Assembly: GCA_963840445.1 (NCBI GenBank)
Contig: CAWIZC010000018.1
Location: forward strand, 124,001-188,000
Length of the DNA stretch: 64,000 nucleotides
DNA from: AWTP1-13 sp963840445
GTDB taxonomy: Bacteria > Pseudomonadota > Alphaproteobacteria > Rhizobiales > Hyphomicrobiaceae
Reading direction: 5' to 3'
Of the stretch, positions 35,571-43,018 are shown in pieces. Every line of letters starts with the position of its first letter. Position 1 is the first letter of the stretch. Under the pieces are notes generated by a model. It was not told the DNA's origin and ran no database searches. It saw only the letters and a list, made by a program, of their open reading frames with translations. The position numbers and the translations under genes are program-made.

Positions 35571-37085
35571 TCAAGCAGTGACGACAAGGTCGCGCATCCA
35601 GGTATCGAGTGAGGCGATTTCGGCCCGAGTCAGGCGCAGGCCGAGCTTTGTGCGACGCCAGGCCACGTCCTCGGCGTCGCGTGCCCACTCGTGCGCAATC
35701 AGGTAGCGCACCTCCGTTTCCGTCAGCGAAGCGCCGAACGCCCTGCCAAGGTCTGCCAAGGCCTTGGCTTCACCAAGCACCTGCCATGCCCGCCGGCCAT
35801 AGGCGTGGGCCAGGCGACGCACGTGAGCAGCGTCCAGAAATGGGTAGTCGCGGGCCAGCGCGCCCGCCAGGTCGTCGAAGCCATCCAGATCGAAATCGCC
35901 ACCCGGCAGGGCATGGATGCCCGTCCAGCCGGCGGCGAGCCCCTGCCGCGCAGGTAGGTGCGGAGCCAGGCGCTCCAGCGCCGCCTCGGCCAACCGACGG
36001 TAGGTGGTGATCTTGCCGCCAATGATGGCTAGCAGGGGCGGCGAGCCCGGCATTTCGTCCATCTCCAGCACGTATTCGCGTGACGCTGCTTGCGCTTCGC
36101 CGGCACCGTCATCGTAGAGCGGTCGCACCCCGCTGTAGGACCACACGACATCGGCGCGACCGACCGGGCGGGCAAAGCACGCGCTCGCCGTTTCGCACAA
36201 GTAGTCGATTTCCTCGCCGTCGATCGCCGCTGCTCCCGGGTCGCCGGCATAATCGCGATCGGTGGTGCCGATCAGCGTGAAATCGCCCTGATAGGGAATG
36301 GCAAACACCACGCGACCGTCCGGGTTCTGGAACAGGTAGGCGCGGTCGTGCGCAAACAGTTTGGGCACGACAATGTGCGAGCCCTGCACCAGGCGCACCT
36401 TGTGCGCCGTGCTCGAAGCCAGCGCATCGGCGACGTTCGCCACCCAAGGCCCGGCGGCATTGACCAGCACGCGAGCGGCGATCGTCTCCTTGCGCCGGGT
36501 GCCAGCTTCCTCGACGGTCAGGCGCCACGCATCGCTCGTGCGCGCTGCCTCCAGCGCGCGCGTGCGCACGCGGATCTCCGCCCCGCGCTGTGCCGCGTCG
36601 ACCGCGTTCAGCACGACCAGGCGGGCATCGTCGACCGCGCAGTCGGAATACTCGAAGGCTGTGGTGAAGGTGTCGGGCTTCAACGGCTCCCCCGCTGCAT
36701 CTGCCGCGAGATCGAGCACGCGCGTGCCCGGCAGCCGCTGCCGGCCGCCCAGGTGGTCGTACATGAACAGCCCGACGCGCAGCATCCACGCCGGCCGCAG
36801 CCCCTGCTGGTAGGGCAGCACGAAGCGCATGGGTCGGACGATGTGCGGTGCTATTTTCCACAGCACCTCGCGCTCGACGAGCGCCTCACGCACCAGCCGG
36901 AAATCGAAGTGCTCGAGGTAACGCAAACCACCGTGGATGAGCTTGGTCGAGCGCGAGGAGGTACCGGAGGCGAGATCGCCCATCTCGCACAGGAATACCG
37001 AAAGGCCACGGCCGGCGGCATCGCGTGCCAGCCCGCAGCCATTTATTCCGCCACCAATGATTGCCAGGTCGTAGACGTGCTGCAC
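35571..37085 (-). CDS. glpD: Glycerol-3-phosphate dehydrogenase
   Basis: 504 residues. It begins with the FAD-binding motif YDLAIIGGGINGCGLARDAA. It then has LASGTSSRSTKLIHGGLRYL (a GlpD hallmark), IGTTDRDYAG, and GGKITTYRRLAE near the C-terminal domain. It oxidises sn-glycerol 3-phosphate to dihydroxyacetone phosphate at the membrane, passing electrons to quinone. The only available start is a GTG whose first bases lie in a palindromic repeat (37084-37273), and there is no good ribosome-binding site, so the native 5' end may have been altered by repeat insertion. glpK and glpF are not nearby. Confidence 0.93.
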   Translation of the reverse strand: MQHVYDLAIIGGGINGCGLARDAAGRGLSVFLCEMGDLASGTSSRSTKLIHGGLRYLEHFDFRLVREALVEREVLWKIAPHIVRPMRFVLPYQQGLRPAWMLRVGLFMYDHLGGRQRLPGTRVLDLAADAAGEPLKPDTFTTAFEYSDCAVDDARLVVLNAVDAAQRGAEIRVRTRALEAARTSDAWRLTVEEAGTRRKETIAARVLVNAAGPWVANVADALASSTAHKVRLVQGSHIVVPKLFAHDRAYLFQNPDGRVVFAIPYQGDFTLIGTTDRDYAGDPGAAAIDGEEIDYLCETASACFARPVGRADVVWSYSGVRPLYDDGAGEAQAASREYVLEMDEMPGSPPLLAIIGGKITTYRRLAEAALERLAPHLPARQGLAAGWTGIHALPGGDFDLDGFDDLAGALARDYPFLDAAHVRRLAHAYGRRAWQVLGEAKALADLGRAFGASLTETEVRYLIAHEWARDAEDVAWRRTKLGLRLTRAEIASLDTWMRDLVVTA

Positions 37086-37273
37086 TAGTGTCCCGATTCC
37101 GAAGTTCGCCTACCTTCGCCGACAGCGTCCCGAGCGAACTTCAGAATCACAAGGGACACTAGAACCATATTCTTGCGTGTGTGATTCAGATCGAGAAATT
37201 CGCTCAGCACCGAGCCGAAAGCACAGGCGAAATTCTCGATCATCACACTAGTGTCCCGATTCCGAAGTTCGCC
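37084..37273. repeat. Composite inverted/direct repeat element (MITE-like), abutting glpD
   Basis: A 27-base sequence beginning ACTAGTGTCCCGATTCCGAA occurs identically at 37084-37110 and 37247-37273. An inverted copy with a 4-base insertion lies at 37134-37162 (ending AAGGGACACTAG). Between them is a second inverted pair around CGAGAAATTCGC / GCGAAATTCTCG. The whole 190-base block has no coding capacity and looks like a non-autonomous mobile element or its remnant. Confidence 0.75.
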
Positions 37274-37293
37274 CACCTGTGCCGGCCGCTGCG

Positions 37294-38808
37294 TCAGGCA
37301 CCGCGGTCGGGGATCTCGACTTCGAAGGCAGCGCCATGATCGCTGTCCAGCAACCGTATGCTGCCACCATGCGCCGCCACCAGCTCCTGGGCGACCGCCA
37401 GGCCGAGTCCCGTTCCACCTTTGCGCGCCGAGCCCTGGAAGGCCTGAAACAGATGGATGCGGGCCTTTTCCGGCACGCCAGGGCCATCGTCGCGGACCAC
37501 GATCGCCACGCGGCGGCCGAGGCGGCGGCCTGCCACTTCGATCTGGCCCTCGACGAGGTCCTGCTGTTCGATGGCCTGCAGGGAATTGCGGCACAGATTG
37601 GTGAGCACGCGAAACAGCTGGTCGCGGTCGGCATCGATGCGCAGCGCCTGATCGATATCTATCTCCCAGGCGATGGCCCCTTCGCGCGGCAGGCCCAGCC
37701 CATCTCCCACTTCTTCGACCAGCGCGCGCAGGGCGACTGGCTCGCGGCGCGGGGCAGCCTCTTCCGCGCGCCCGAATTTGAGCGTGCTCTCGGCGAGATT
37801 GATGGCGCGCCCGAGTGACACGATCAGTTTCGGCGCAAACCGCTGCACCGCAGGGTCGGGCAGGCTGCCGAGCCGGTCGGAGATGAGCTGCGCATTGGCC
37901 AGCATGTTGCGCAGGTCGTGGCTGATCTTGCTGACGGCGAGACCGAGCGCGGCGAGGCGGTTCTTCTGCTGCAGGGTCTGCGTCAGCTCCATCTGCATAT
38001 GCGCCAACTCGCGCTCGGCGGTGCCGATCTCATCGTGGCGCGAGGAGGGTATGATGATGCGGCTGGCATCCTCGGGATTCTGACTGAAGCGCAGCATGTT
38101 GCGAGTGATGCGCGTCATGGGCTGCACAAGCAGGCCGTTGAGGGCGAAATACACGAGCGCCGCGCTGATCATCGAAATGATGATGGACAGCCCGAGCACG
38201 TTCAGGCCGTAGCGGATCATGGCGGCCCTGAGCGGCGCTTCCGGCAGCACCACCTCGATGAACTCGCCGGGACCCATGCCCGTCTCGCCAATCACCCGGA
38301 TGACGCGATCCTCGCGGGCGAAGAACACCACCAGGGCCTGGCGGATCAACCGCAGGCGCAGCTTCAAGCCGGACCATGCGCCCGCATCTCGCGCCGAGGC
38401 GCGGAAATCGAAGCTCTCGTCGAATTCGGAGGATCCGTCCGCTGGCAGCACCAGCCGGCGCTCGTTCTGGCGTTTCCAGGCGACCGCGCGCACCTGGGCC
38501 GTGCGTAGCAGCTCCATGCGCAGCGAATCCGGGACCACCCCGCCTGGCACCGCCTCGGCTGCGAGAGAGGCGAGTTGAGCGGCAGTCAGGCGGTCAGTCA
38601 GCCAGGTAATGCGGAAATTGGCGACCGACGGCACGAAGATCAGCACCTCCGCCAGCATGACGAACAGCACCGTCAGCATGAGCAGCTTGGCGGACAGCCC
38701 AATACCGCGCCGCTCAGCCGTGGCCGCGAGCGGCGAGCGGATGGCCCGTACGCGTTCCCTGAGCGTGTCGAACCAGGCCTGGGTGCTACCGTTGGTATCT
38801 CGCGGCAC
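37294..38808 (-). CDS. Sensor histidine kinase
   Basis: 504 residues. TM1 is at about 41-60 (LLMLTVLFVMLAEVLIFVPS), then a periplasmic sensor region of about 140 residues, TM2 at about 205-228 and a HAMP-like linker (QPMTRITRNMLRFSQNPED). The kinase part has VSKISHDLRNMLANA (phospho-acceptor His, with HDLRN), DQLFRVLTNLCRNSLQAI (N box), VVRDDGPGVP (G1) and GGTGLGLAVAQELV (G2). The signal is unknown. No response regulator is directly adjacent. The start is near the left edge of a well-spaced oxidoreductase/TVP38 pair. Confidence 0.92.
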   Translation of the reverse strand: MPRDTNGSTQAWFDTLRERVRAIRSPLAATAERRGIGLSAKLLMLTVLFVMLAEVLIFVPSVANFRITWLTDRLTAAQLASLAAEAVPGGVVPDSLRMELLRTAQVRAVAWKRQNERRLVLPADGSSEFDESFDFRASARDAGAWSGLKLRLRLIRQALVVFFAREDRVIRVIGETGMGPGEFIEVVLPEAPLRAAMIRYGLNVLGLSIIISMISAALVYFALNGLLVQPMTRITRNMLRFSQNPEDASRIIIPSSRHDEIGTAERELAHMQMELTQTLQQKNRLAALGLAVSKISHDLRNMLANAQLISDRLGSLPDPAVQRFAPKLIVSLGRAINLAESTLKFGRAEEAAPRREPVALRALVEEVGDGLGLPREGAIAWEIDIDQALRIDADRDQLFRVLTNLCRNSLQAIEQQDLVEGQIEVAGRRLGRRVAIVVRDDGPGVPEKARIHLFQAFQGSARKGGTGLGLAVAQELVAAHGGSIRLLDSDHGAAFEVEIPDRGA

Positions 38809-38835
38809 CGCCCATTCCTCGCAACTCGATAGGTG

Positions 38836-40374
38836 CTATCCCAGCTTGGCCAGCCATCCCACCATCCGCCGTACAAACGGGCTGGCCGCCGCCGTCGCGT
38901 AGTAGCCGTAGGCTACTCGCCTGTTGATCTCGGAAAACGTCGGATACGGCGAAATCCATTGCGTCATGGCCTTGATATTCAGTCCTTGCGATACGGCCAA
39001 GGACCACATTTGGATTAGCTCGCCGGCCTGCTCGCCGACGATGCTTGCCCCTAAGATCTTACCCTTGCTGTTGGTCACAACTTTGATAAAGCCCTCGGTC
39101 GAACGCTCCGTGTGAGCACGATCGTTCTCATGGTAGGGCCAGCGGAAGACGCGCACCTTGCCATACCGTTTCTTGGCGATGTCCTCCGTGAGGCCGATCT
39201 GTGCCAATTCGGGATCGGTGAACGTCACCCAGGGGATGATATCATTATTCACCCTGGCCGGCAGGCGAAACAGGGCGCGCCGTATGACGATACCGGCGTG
39301 GTAATTCGCCACGTGCGTGAAGTTCGGGCCCCCGATCACGTCGCCGATGGCGAACACGCGCGAGTTCGAGGTGACGAGACCTGCATTCACTTGGATGCCG
39401 CGCTTGTCGTATTTGATGGCGGCCGCGTCCAGATTGAGGCCGTTGGTATTGGGCTTGCGGCCGGCGGCAATAAGCAGATGCGTGCCTTGCACGATACTCG
39501 ACACGCCGCCCTCAGAGATGTGCACGTCGACCAGGTGCATGCCGCCGCTGACGCGCTCGACCAGCGCGCCTTCGCGGATTTCCATGCCCTCGGCGCGCAG
39601 GCGCTTGAGAACCACCTCCGATATCTCCGGCTCGTCCTTGCCCAACGCCTTGAGCGCCTCGATGACCGTGACGCGGCTGCCGAGCCGCAGGTGCGCTTGG
39701 GCCAGCTCCAGCCCGATCGGCCCGCCACCGATCACCACCAGATGATCGAGCTTGTCGCGATTGTCGAAGATCGTCTCGTTGGTGAAATGGGTAACATGGT
39801 CGATCCCCGGGATGGACGGGATGAGCGGCGACGAGCCGGTGGCGATCACGAACCGGCGCGCCTTCACGCGCGTGTCGCCGGCCAGCACGGTGTCGCGGCT
39901 GATGAACTGGCCCGTGGCCTTGATGACCTTGACGCCGAGGCCGGTGAAGCGCTCGACGGAGTCATTGGGCGCGATGGAGGCGATCACGCCGTGCACGTGG
40001 TCGTGCACGCTGCGGTAACCGATCGAAGGGTTGGTCGGCACGATCCCGAACGGCGCGGAGGAACGCATCTGCTGGGCCCGGCGCGCCGCAGCCAGCAGCG
40101 CTTTGGAGGGCACGCAGCCATAGTTCAGGCAATCGCCGCCCATGCGATGCTTCTCGATCAGGACCACGTTGACGCCGAGCTGGGCGGCGGCTGCGGCCAC
40201 CGACAGGCCACCCGAGCCGGCGCCGATCACGCACAGGTCCGCTCGCAACTCCTGGCTGGCCGACCCGGCCGAGGTCGCGGGCAGGCTGTCGCCCTTGCCG
40301 GCGGCGCGGCCGACGGCGCTCCCGCCGGCATCGGCTCGCATCAAGCCGCCGCCCCGTTCATTCGGCTGCGCCAT
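38836..40374 (-). CDS. FAD-dependent pyridine nucleotide-disulfide oxidoreductase (mercuric reductase/dihydrolipoyl dehydrogenase-like)
   Basis: About 512 residues. The start at 40374 (GGAG 9 bases upstream) lies inside the end of the TVP38 gene. Motifs are CVIGAGSGGLSVAAAAA (FAD), the redox pair GGDCLNYGCVPSKALL (CxxxxC), VVIGGGPIGLELAQAHLRLG (NAD(P)), and a C-terminal dimer domain with FTDPELAQIGLTE. The C-terminal His-Glu of true lipoamide dehydrogenases is not evident. Pairing of this subfamily with TVP38/TMEM64 proteins is known in several bacteria, where the two are sometimes fused. The substrate is unresolved. Confidence 0.9.
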   Translation of the reverse strand: MAQPNERGGGLMRADAGGSAVGRAAGKGDSLPATSAGSASQELRADLCVIGAGSGGLSVAAAAAQLGVNVVLIEKHRMGGDCLNYGCVPSKALLAAARRAQQMRSSAPFGIVPTNPSIGYRSVHDHVHGVIASIAPNDSVERFTGLGVKVIKATGQFISRDTVLAGDTRVKARRFVIATGSSPLIPSIPGIDHVTHFTNETIFDNRDKLDHLVVIGGGPIGLELAQAHLRLGSRVTVIEALKALGKDEPEISEVVLKRLRAEGMEIREGALVERVSGGMHLVDVHISEGGVSSIVQGTHLLIAAGRKPNTNGLNLDAAAIKYDKRGIQVNAGLVTSNSRVFAIGDVIGGPNFTHVANYHAGIVIRRALFRLPARVNNDIIPWVTFTDPELAQIGLTEDIAKKRYGKVRVFRWPYHENDRAHTERSTEGFIKVVTNSKGKILGASIVGEQAGELIQMWSLAVSQGLNIKAMTQWISPYPTFSEINRRVAYGYYATAAASPFVRRMVGWLAKLG

Positions 40375-41191
40375 GGGCATTTCTCCATTTCTTGTAGGCA
40401 ACCGGCAGAAGTGCCGCGATGCCGAGCAGCACGAACGCCAGAACCAGCTCCCGCGTAACGAGCGCGCTCGCATGCAGCGAGAACCGGCACGCCTGCGCGC
40501 CGTGCTTGGCCAAGCACGCGGCATGCTCGATCTTGGCCGCGGCAACGACGCTATCGAGGCCTGCCCCGAGCGAGGCGAAGGCTATCGACGCCGGGATGAT
40601 ACCGAAAAAAGTGGCGATAACGTAGGTCTTTAGCGGCACGCCCAGGATCGCCGCCATCAGATTGACGGCCCAGAACGGAAAGGCCGGAACGAACCTCAGA
40701 AACAGCAGGTAGCTCATGGCGTTGGTCTTGAAGCCTGTCTTCATCTGCTCGAACAGCGAATCCAACCTGCGCAGCTTCTCGAGCGGACCTGCGATCGGCA
40801 GCCAGCCGATCCGACCGGCCAAGTCGCCAAACTTTGCATCGGCAATAGCCGCTCGCGCGATCAGGAACACAAGCGTTGCACCTATGGTCGCGCCGACGAT
40901 GGCGGCCATGCCACCCACCAGGGTGCCAAACAGCAAGCCGCCGGCAAGCGTCAGGACAAGACCGCCGGGCAACGACAGGGTGGCCACCGTCACATAGATG
41001 AGGACATAGACCAGCACCGACAAGACGGGATGCTCGGCCAGCAGCAGATGCGAGCGATCCCGCCACGCGATGATATTCTCAAGGGTGATGGTGCCATGCC
41101 ATCCCATGGCGAAGACCACGAGCATGGCGCCAGCAACTGCGAGCAACGGGGCAACCCGCAGCAGTTGGGCGCGGGGCCACGGCGACGTCAT
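40358..41191 (-). CDS. TVP38/TMEM64 (DedA-like) family membrane protein
   Basis: About 277 residues with five or six hydrophobic helices. Family motifs are SLPGGLVLTLAGGLLFGTLV (first re-entrant loop), then GATIGATLVFLIARAA, and FLRFVPAFPFWAVNLMAAIL (R-x-x-P..F...N), as in SNARE-associated DedA proteins that move or scramble lipids. It overlaps the downstream oxidoreductase gene by 17 bases, so both are translated together. The upstream in-frame extension to 41479 has no coding character. Confidence 0.88.
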   Translation of the reverse strand: MTSPWPRAQLLRVAPLLAVAGAMLVVFAMGWHGTITLENIIAWRDRSHLLLAEHPVLSVLVYVLIYVTVATLSLPGGLVLTLAGGLLFGTLVGGMAAIVGATIGATLVFLIARAAIADAKFGDLAGRIGWLPIAGPLEKLRRLDSLFEQMKTGFKTNAMSYLLFLRFVPAFPFWAVNLMAAILGVPLKTYVIATFFGIIPASIAFASLGAGLDSVVAAAKIEHAACLAKHGAQACRFSLHASALVTRELVLAFVLLGIAALLPVAYKKWRNAHGAAE

Positions 41192-41517
41192 TGCAGGCCC
41201 GTCGACGCAGGGCACGTCCCGTGCTGATCCGGCCGGGCACGCCGCCAGTTTGGCCTTCGCCCTTTGTTCATGCCACCAACTTTCGCCTCGCCCAAAATGA
41301 GGCCGGCGACGAGCCCAGACCCTTCCAGGAATTTCCAAGTTTCGATCAGGATATTCCTTCACGCTTGGCTGTATACGGCATGTAAAGCAAACGTGAGTTG
41401 AAGCCGGAACAAGTGACGCTGTCGTTGCAGCGCCAATTATGCTCTGATTCGCCAAGCGAAAGATTGCGTGACACCGCATTTCTTGCGGCCACGCCCGCGA
41501 AGACGGTCGCGCGATCG
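41192..41517. other. Intergenic region between TVP38 and the conserved 151-residue protein
   Basis: No gene seen. It must carry the promoter of the TVP38/oxidoreductase unit on the minus strand, but I could not assign boxes. Confidence 0.4.
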
Positions 41518-41973
41518 TTACTGCCCCGCCCCGGCGCGGGTGGCATACGGCGCAGCCTGGTCGACGAGGGCTTGCCCGATCGATTTCGCGGTATCCGCGT
41601 CCATCGGAAACTGCAGACCCGCATTGCCGATGACGATGGTTGCGGCTTTAGTGACCGGCGACCAGCCCAACCTGACCAGCAGCGGCGGCAGGGGCTGATC
41701 GCTCTGGCCGCGGAGAAAATGCACGTCCGGTTTGGCGCCGAACTCCTCCTGCTTGGCCGCCATTTCCTGGGACATGTAGCCCACCACCCGCAGCAGTTCG
41801 CACAGGTCGCGCTCCGACATGGCGATAGGGAACACCTGCCCCTGCCTGTCGTAGATGTCGATCCTGGCCATCTTGCCGTCGACGCTCATGGCGGCGCCAA
41901 GCATCTTGACTGAGCATGCGCCATTGTCCTCGACTTGCACGCCTGGCGGCACTCTTGCGGCGTCATTTGTCAT
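41518..41973 (-). CDS. Conserved hypothetical protein (151 residues)
   Basis: Starts at an ATG with GGGAGA upstream. The first half reads VQVEDNGACSVKMLGAAMSV and then KMARIDIYDRQGQVFPIAMS, a compact alpha/beta pattern. The second half has LPPLLVRLGWSPVTKAATIV and ends in an Ala-rich helix with DADTAKSIGQALVDQAAPYA. No signal peptide or membrane helix. I do not recognise a family. It is monocistronic, divergent from the rpmH operon. Confidence 0.6.
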   Translation of the reverse strand: MTNDAARVPPGVQVEDNGACSVKMLGAAMSVDGKMARIDIYDRQGQVFPIAMSERDLCELLRVVGYMSQEMAAKQEEFGAKPDVHFLRGQSDQPLPPLLVRLGWSPVTKAATIVIGNAGLQFPMDADTAKSIGQALVDQAAPYATRAGAGQ

Positions 41974-42385
41974 CGTCGATCTCCCAAAGAGCGGTGTTGA
42001 GGTACGAGCGGCTGGCCGGACTGTACGGTGAAAGCCTGCAAGCGGAGAAGTGCCACAGCGGGCAAGGCGAGCGCCAGACTTAACCATGCGCAGGCGCCGG
42101 CCCACAGGCTGCCTGGTAAGTCCATGAGTTTCCGCGATATTGCAGTTTGGTCGATGTGCGGGTGGCAGCCAAGGCGCGTAGGTCGTTCAAACTGCGGGCG
42201 CAGATCGCAAAATCGGGCCCGGTCGGCGCGTCGCTCGGATTGACTTGGGCGTGGCCCGATCCTATAAGCGCGCGACTTCCAATCAGGTCGTGGCGGGCTT
42301 TTGCGCGTGAGGCGCGGGCCGGCTCGTAGGCTTGTTCCGACGGCGCTACAGCTCAAGCCGTCAACCGCGCAAGACGGAGACTGAA
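41974..42385. other. Intergenic region containing the rpmH promoter
   Basis: No gene. It holds the strong sigma-70-like promoter at 42240-42268 for the ribosomal protein operon and presumably the promoter of the divergent hypothetical gene. This is also the usual neighbourhood of dnaA/oriC in some bacteria, but no cluster of DnaA boxes was found. Confidence 0.5.
42240..42268 (+). promoter_or_regulatory. Promoter of the rpmH-rnpA-yidC operon
   Basis: TTGACT, a 17-base spacer, TATAAG: a near-consensus housekeeping promoter, the best in the window, about 118 bases upstream of the rpmH start. Confidence 0.7.
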
Positions 42386-42520
42386 GTGAAACGGACTTAC
42401 CAGCCGAGCAAGCTCGTCCGCAAGCGTCGGCACGGCTTCCGCAAGCGCATGGAGACGACCGGTGGCCGCCGAGTGGTGGCGCGTAGGCGCGCCAAGGGCC
42501 GCAAGCGGCTGTCGGCGTGA
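42386..42520 (+). CDS. rpmH: 50S ribosomal protein L34
   Basis: 44 residues from a GTG start: MKRTYQPSKLVRKRRHGF, then RKRMETTGGRRVVARRR and a Lys-rich end. Full length for L34, a component of the large ribosomal subunit. Start choice is fixed by the universal M-K-R-T-Y-Q-P-S N-terminus. It is the first gene of the classical rpmH-rnpA-yidC-engB run. Confidence 0.98.
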   Translation: MKRTYQPSKLVRKRRHGFRKRMETTGGRRVVARRRAKGRKRLSA

Positions 42521-42547
42521 GCAGGCGCCTGCACACGGCGGTCGCAC

Positions 42548-42961
42548 ATGACCAAAACGGCGCTGGCAGCAGATCGGTCGGCGCCGCGGCTGGCCACGCT
42601 GAAACGACGTGCGCAGTTCCTGCGCATCCGCAAGGGCGCGCGTTGCGCCACCCCGGCGTTCGTGCTGGAAGCCAAGCGGCGCGATGACGAGGCGGCCGAT
42701 GCACGGGCAGAGCCGCGCTTCGGCTTCACCGTCACCAAGCAGGTCGGCAAAGCGGTCGAGCGCAACCGCATTCGGCGACGCCTCAAGGCCGCGGTGAGGC
42801 ACGTGCAGATGACCCACGCCAAGGTTGATTTCGACTATGTTCTGATTGCGCGTCGCCCGGCGCTGACCTCGGCCTACAGCGCCCTTGTGTCAGACCTCCT
42901 GACCGCGCTGGAGCGAGTTCACCGGGTGCCGGCAAAGACGCCGCGGTCACGAGGCAATTGA
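42548..42961 (+). CDS. rnpA: Ribonuclease P protein component
   Basis: 137 residues. The RNase P signature RNRIRRRLKAAVR lies in the middle, with RFGFTVTKQVGKAVE before it. N-terminal LATLKRRAQFLRIRKGAR matches the family start. It assists the RNA subunit in 5'-end processing of tRNA precursors. It lies 27 bases after rpmH and is clearly co-transcribed. Confidence 0.97.
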   Translation: MTKTALAADRSAPRLATLKRRAQFLRIRKGARCATPAFVLEAKRRDDEAADARAEPRFGFTVTKQVGKAVERNRIRRRLKAAVRHVQMTHAKVDFDYVLIARRPALTSAYSALVSDLLTALERVHRVPAKTPRSRGN

Positions 42962-43018
42962 GCAGAACGAAGGGGTAACCGGCCGCCCCAACTCGGCCGA
43001 CGTCACTTCGGAACGCCC

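Noticed and set aside
37084..37273. A CRISPR array
   Set aside because: Only two direct copies and one inverted copy with unequal spacing; no regular repeat-spacer structure or cas genes.
39112..40458. A 448-codon plus-strand frame opposite the disulfide oxidoreductase
   Set aside because: Antisense shadow of a gene with intact FAD, redox and NAD motifs.
41974..42385. A replication origin upstream of rpmH
   Set aside because: No cluster of DnaA boxes and no dnaA gene nearby, although rpmH-rnpA is near oriC in some bacteria.
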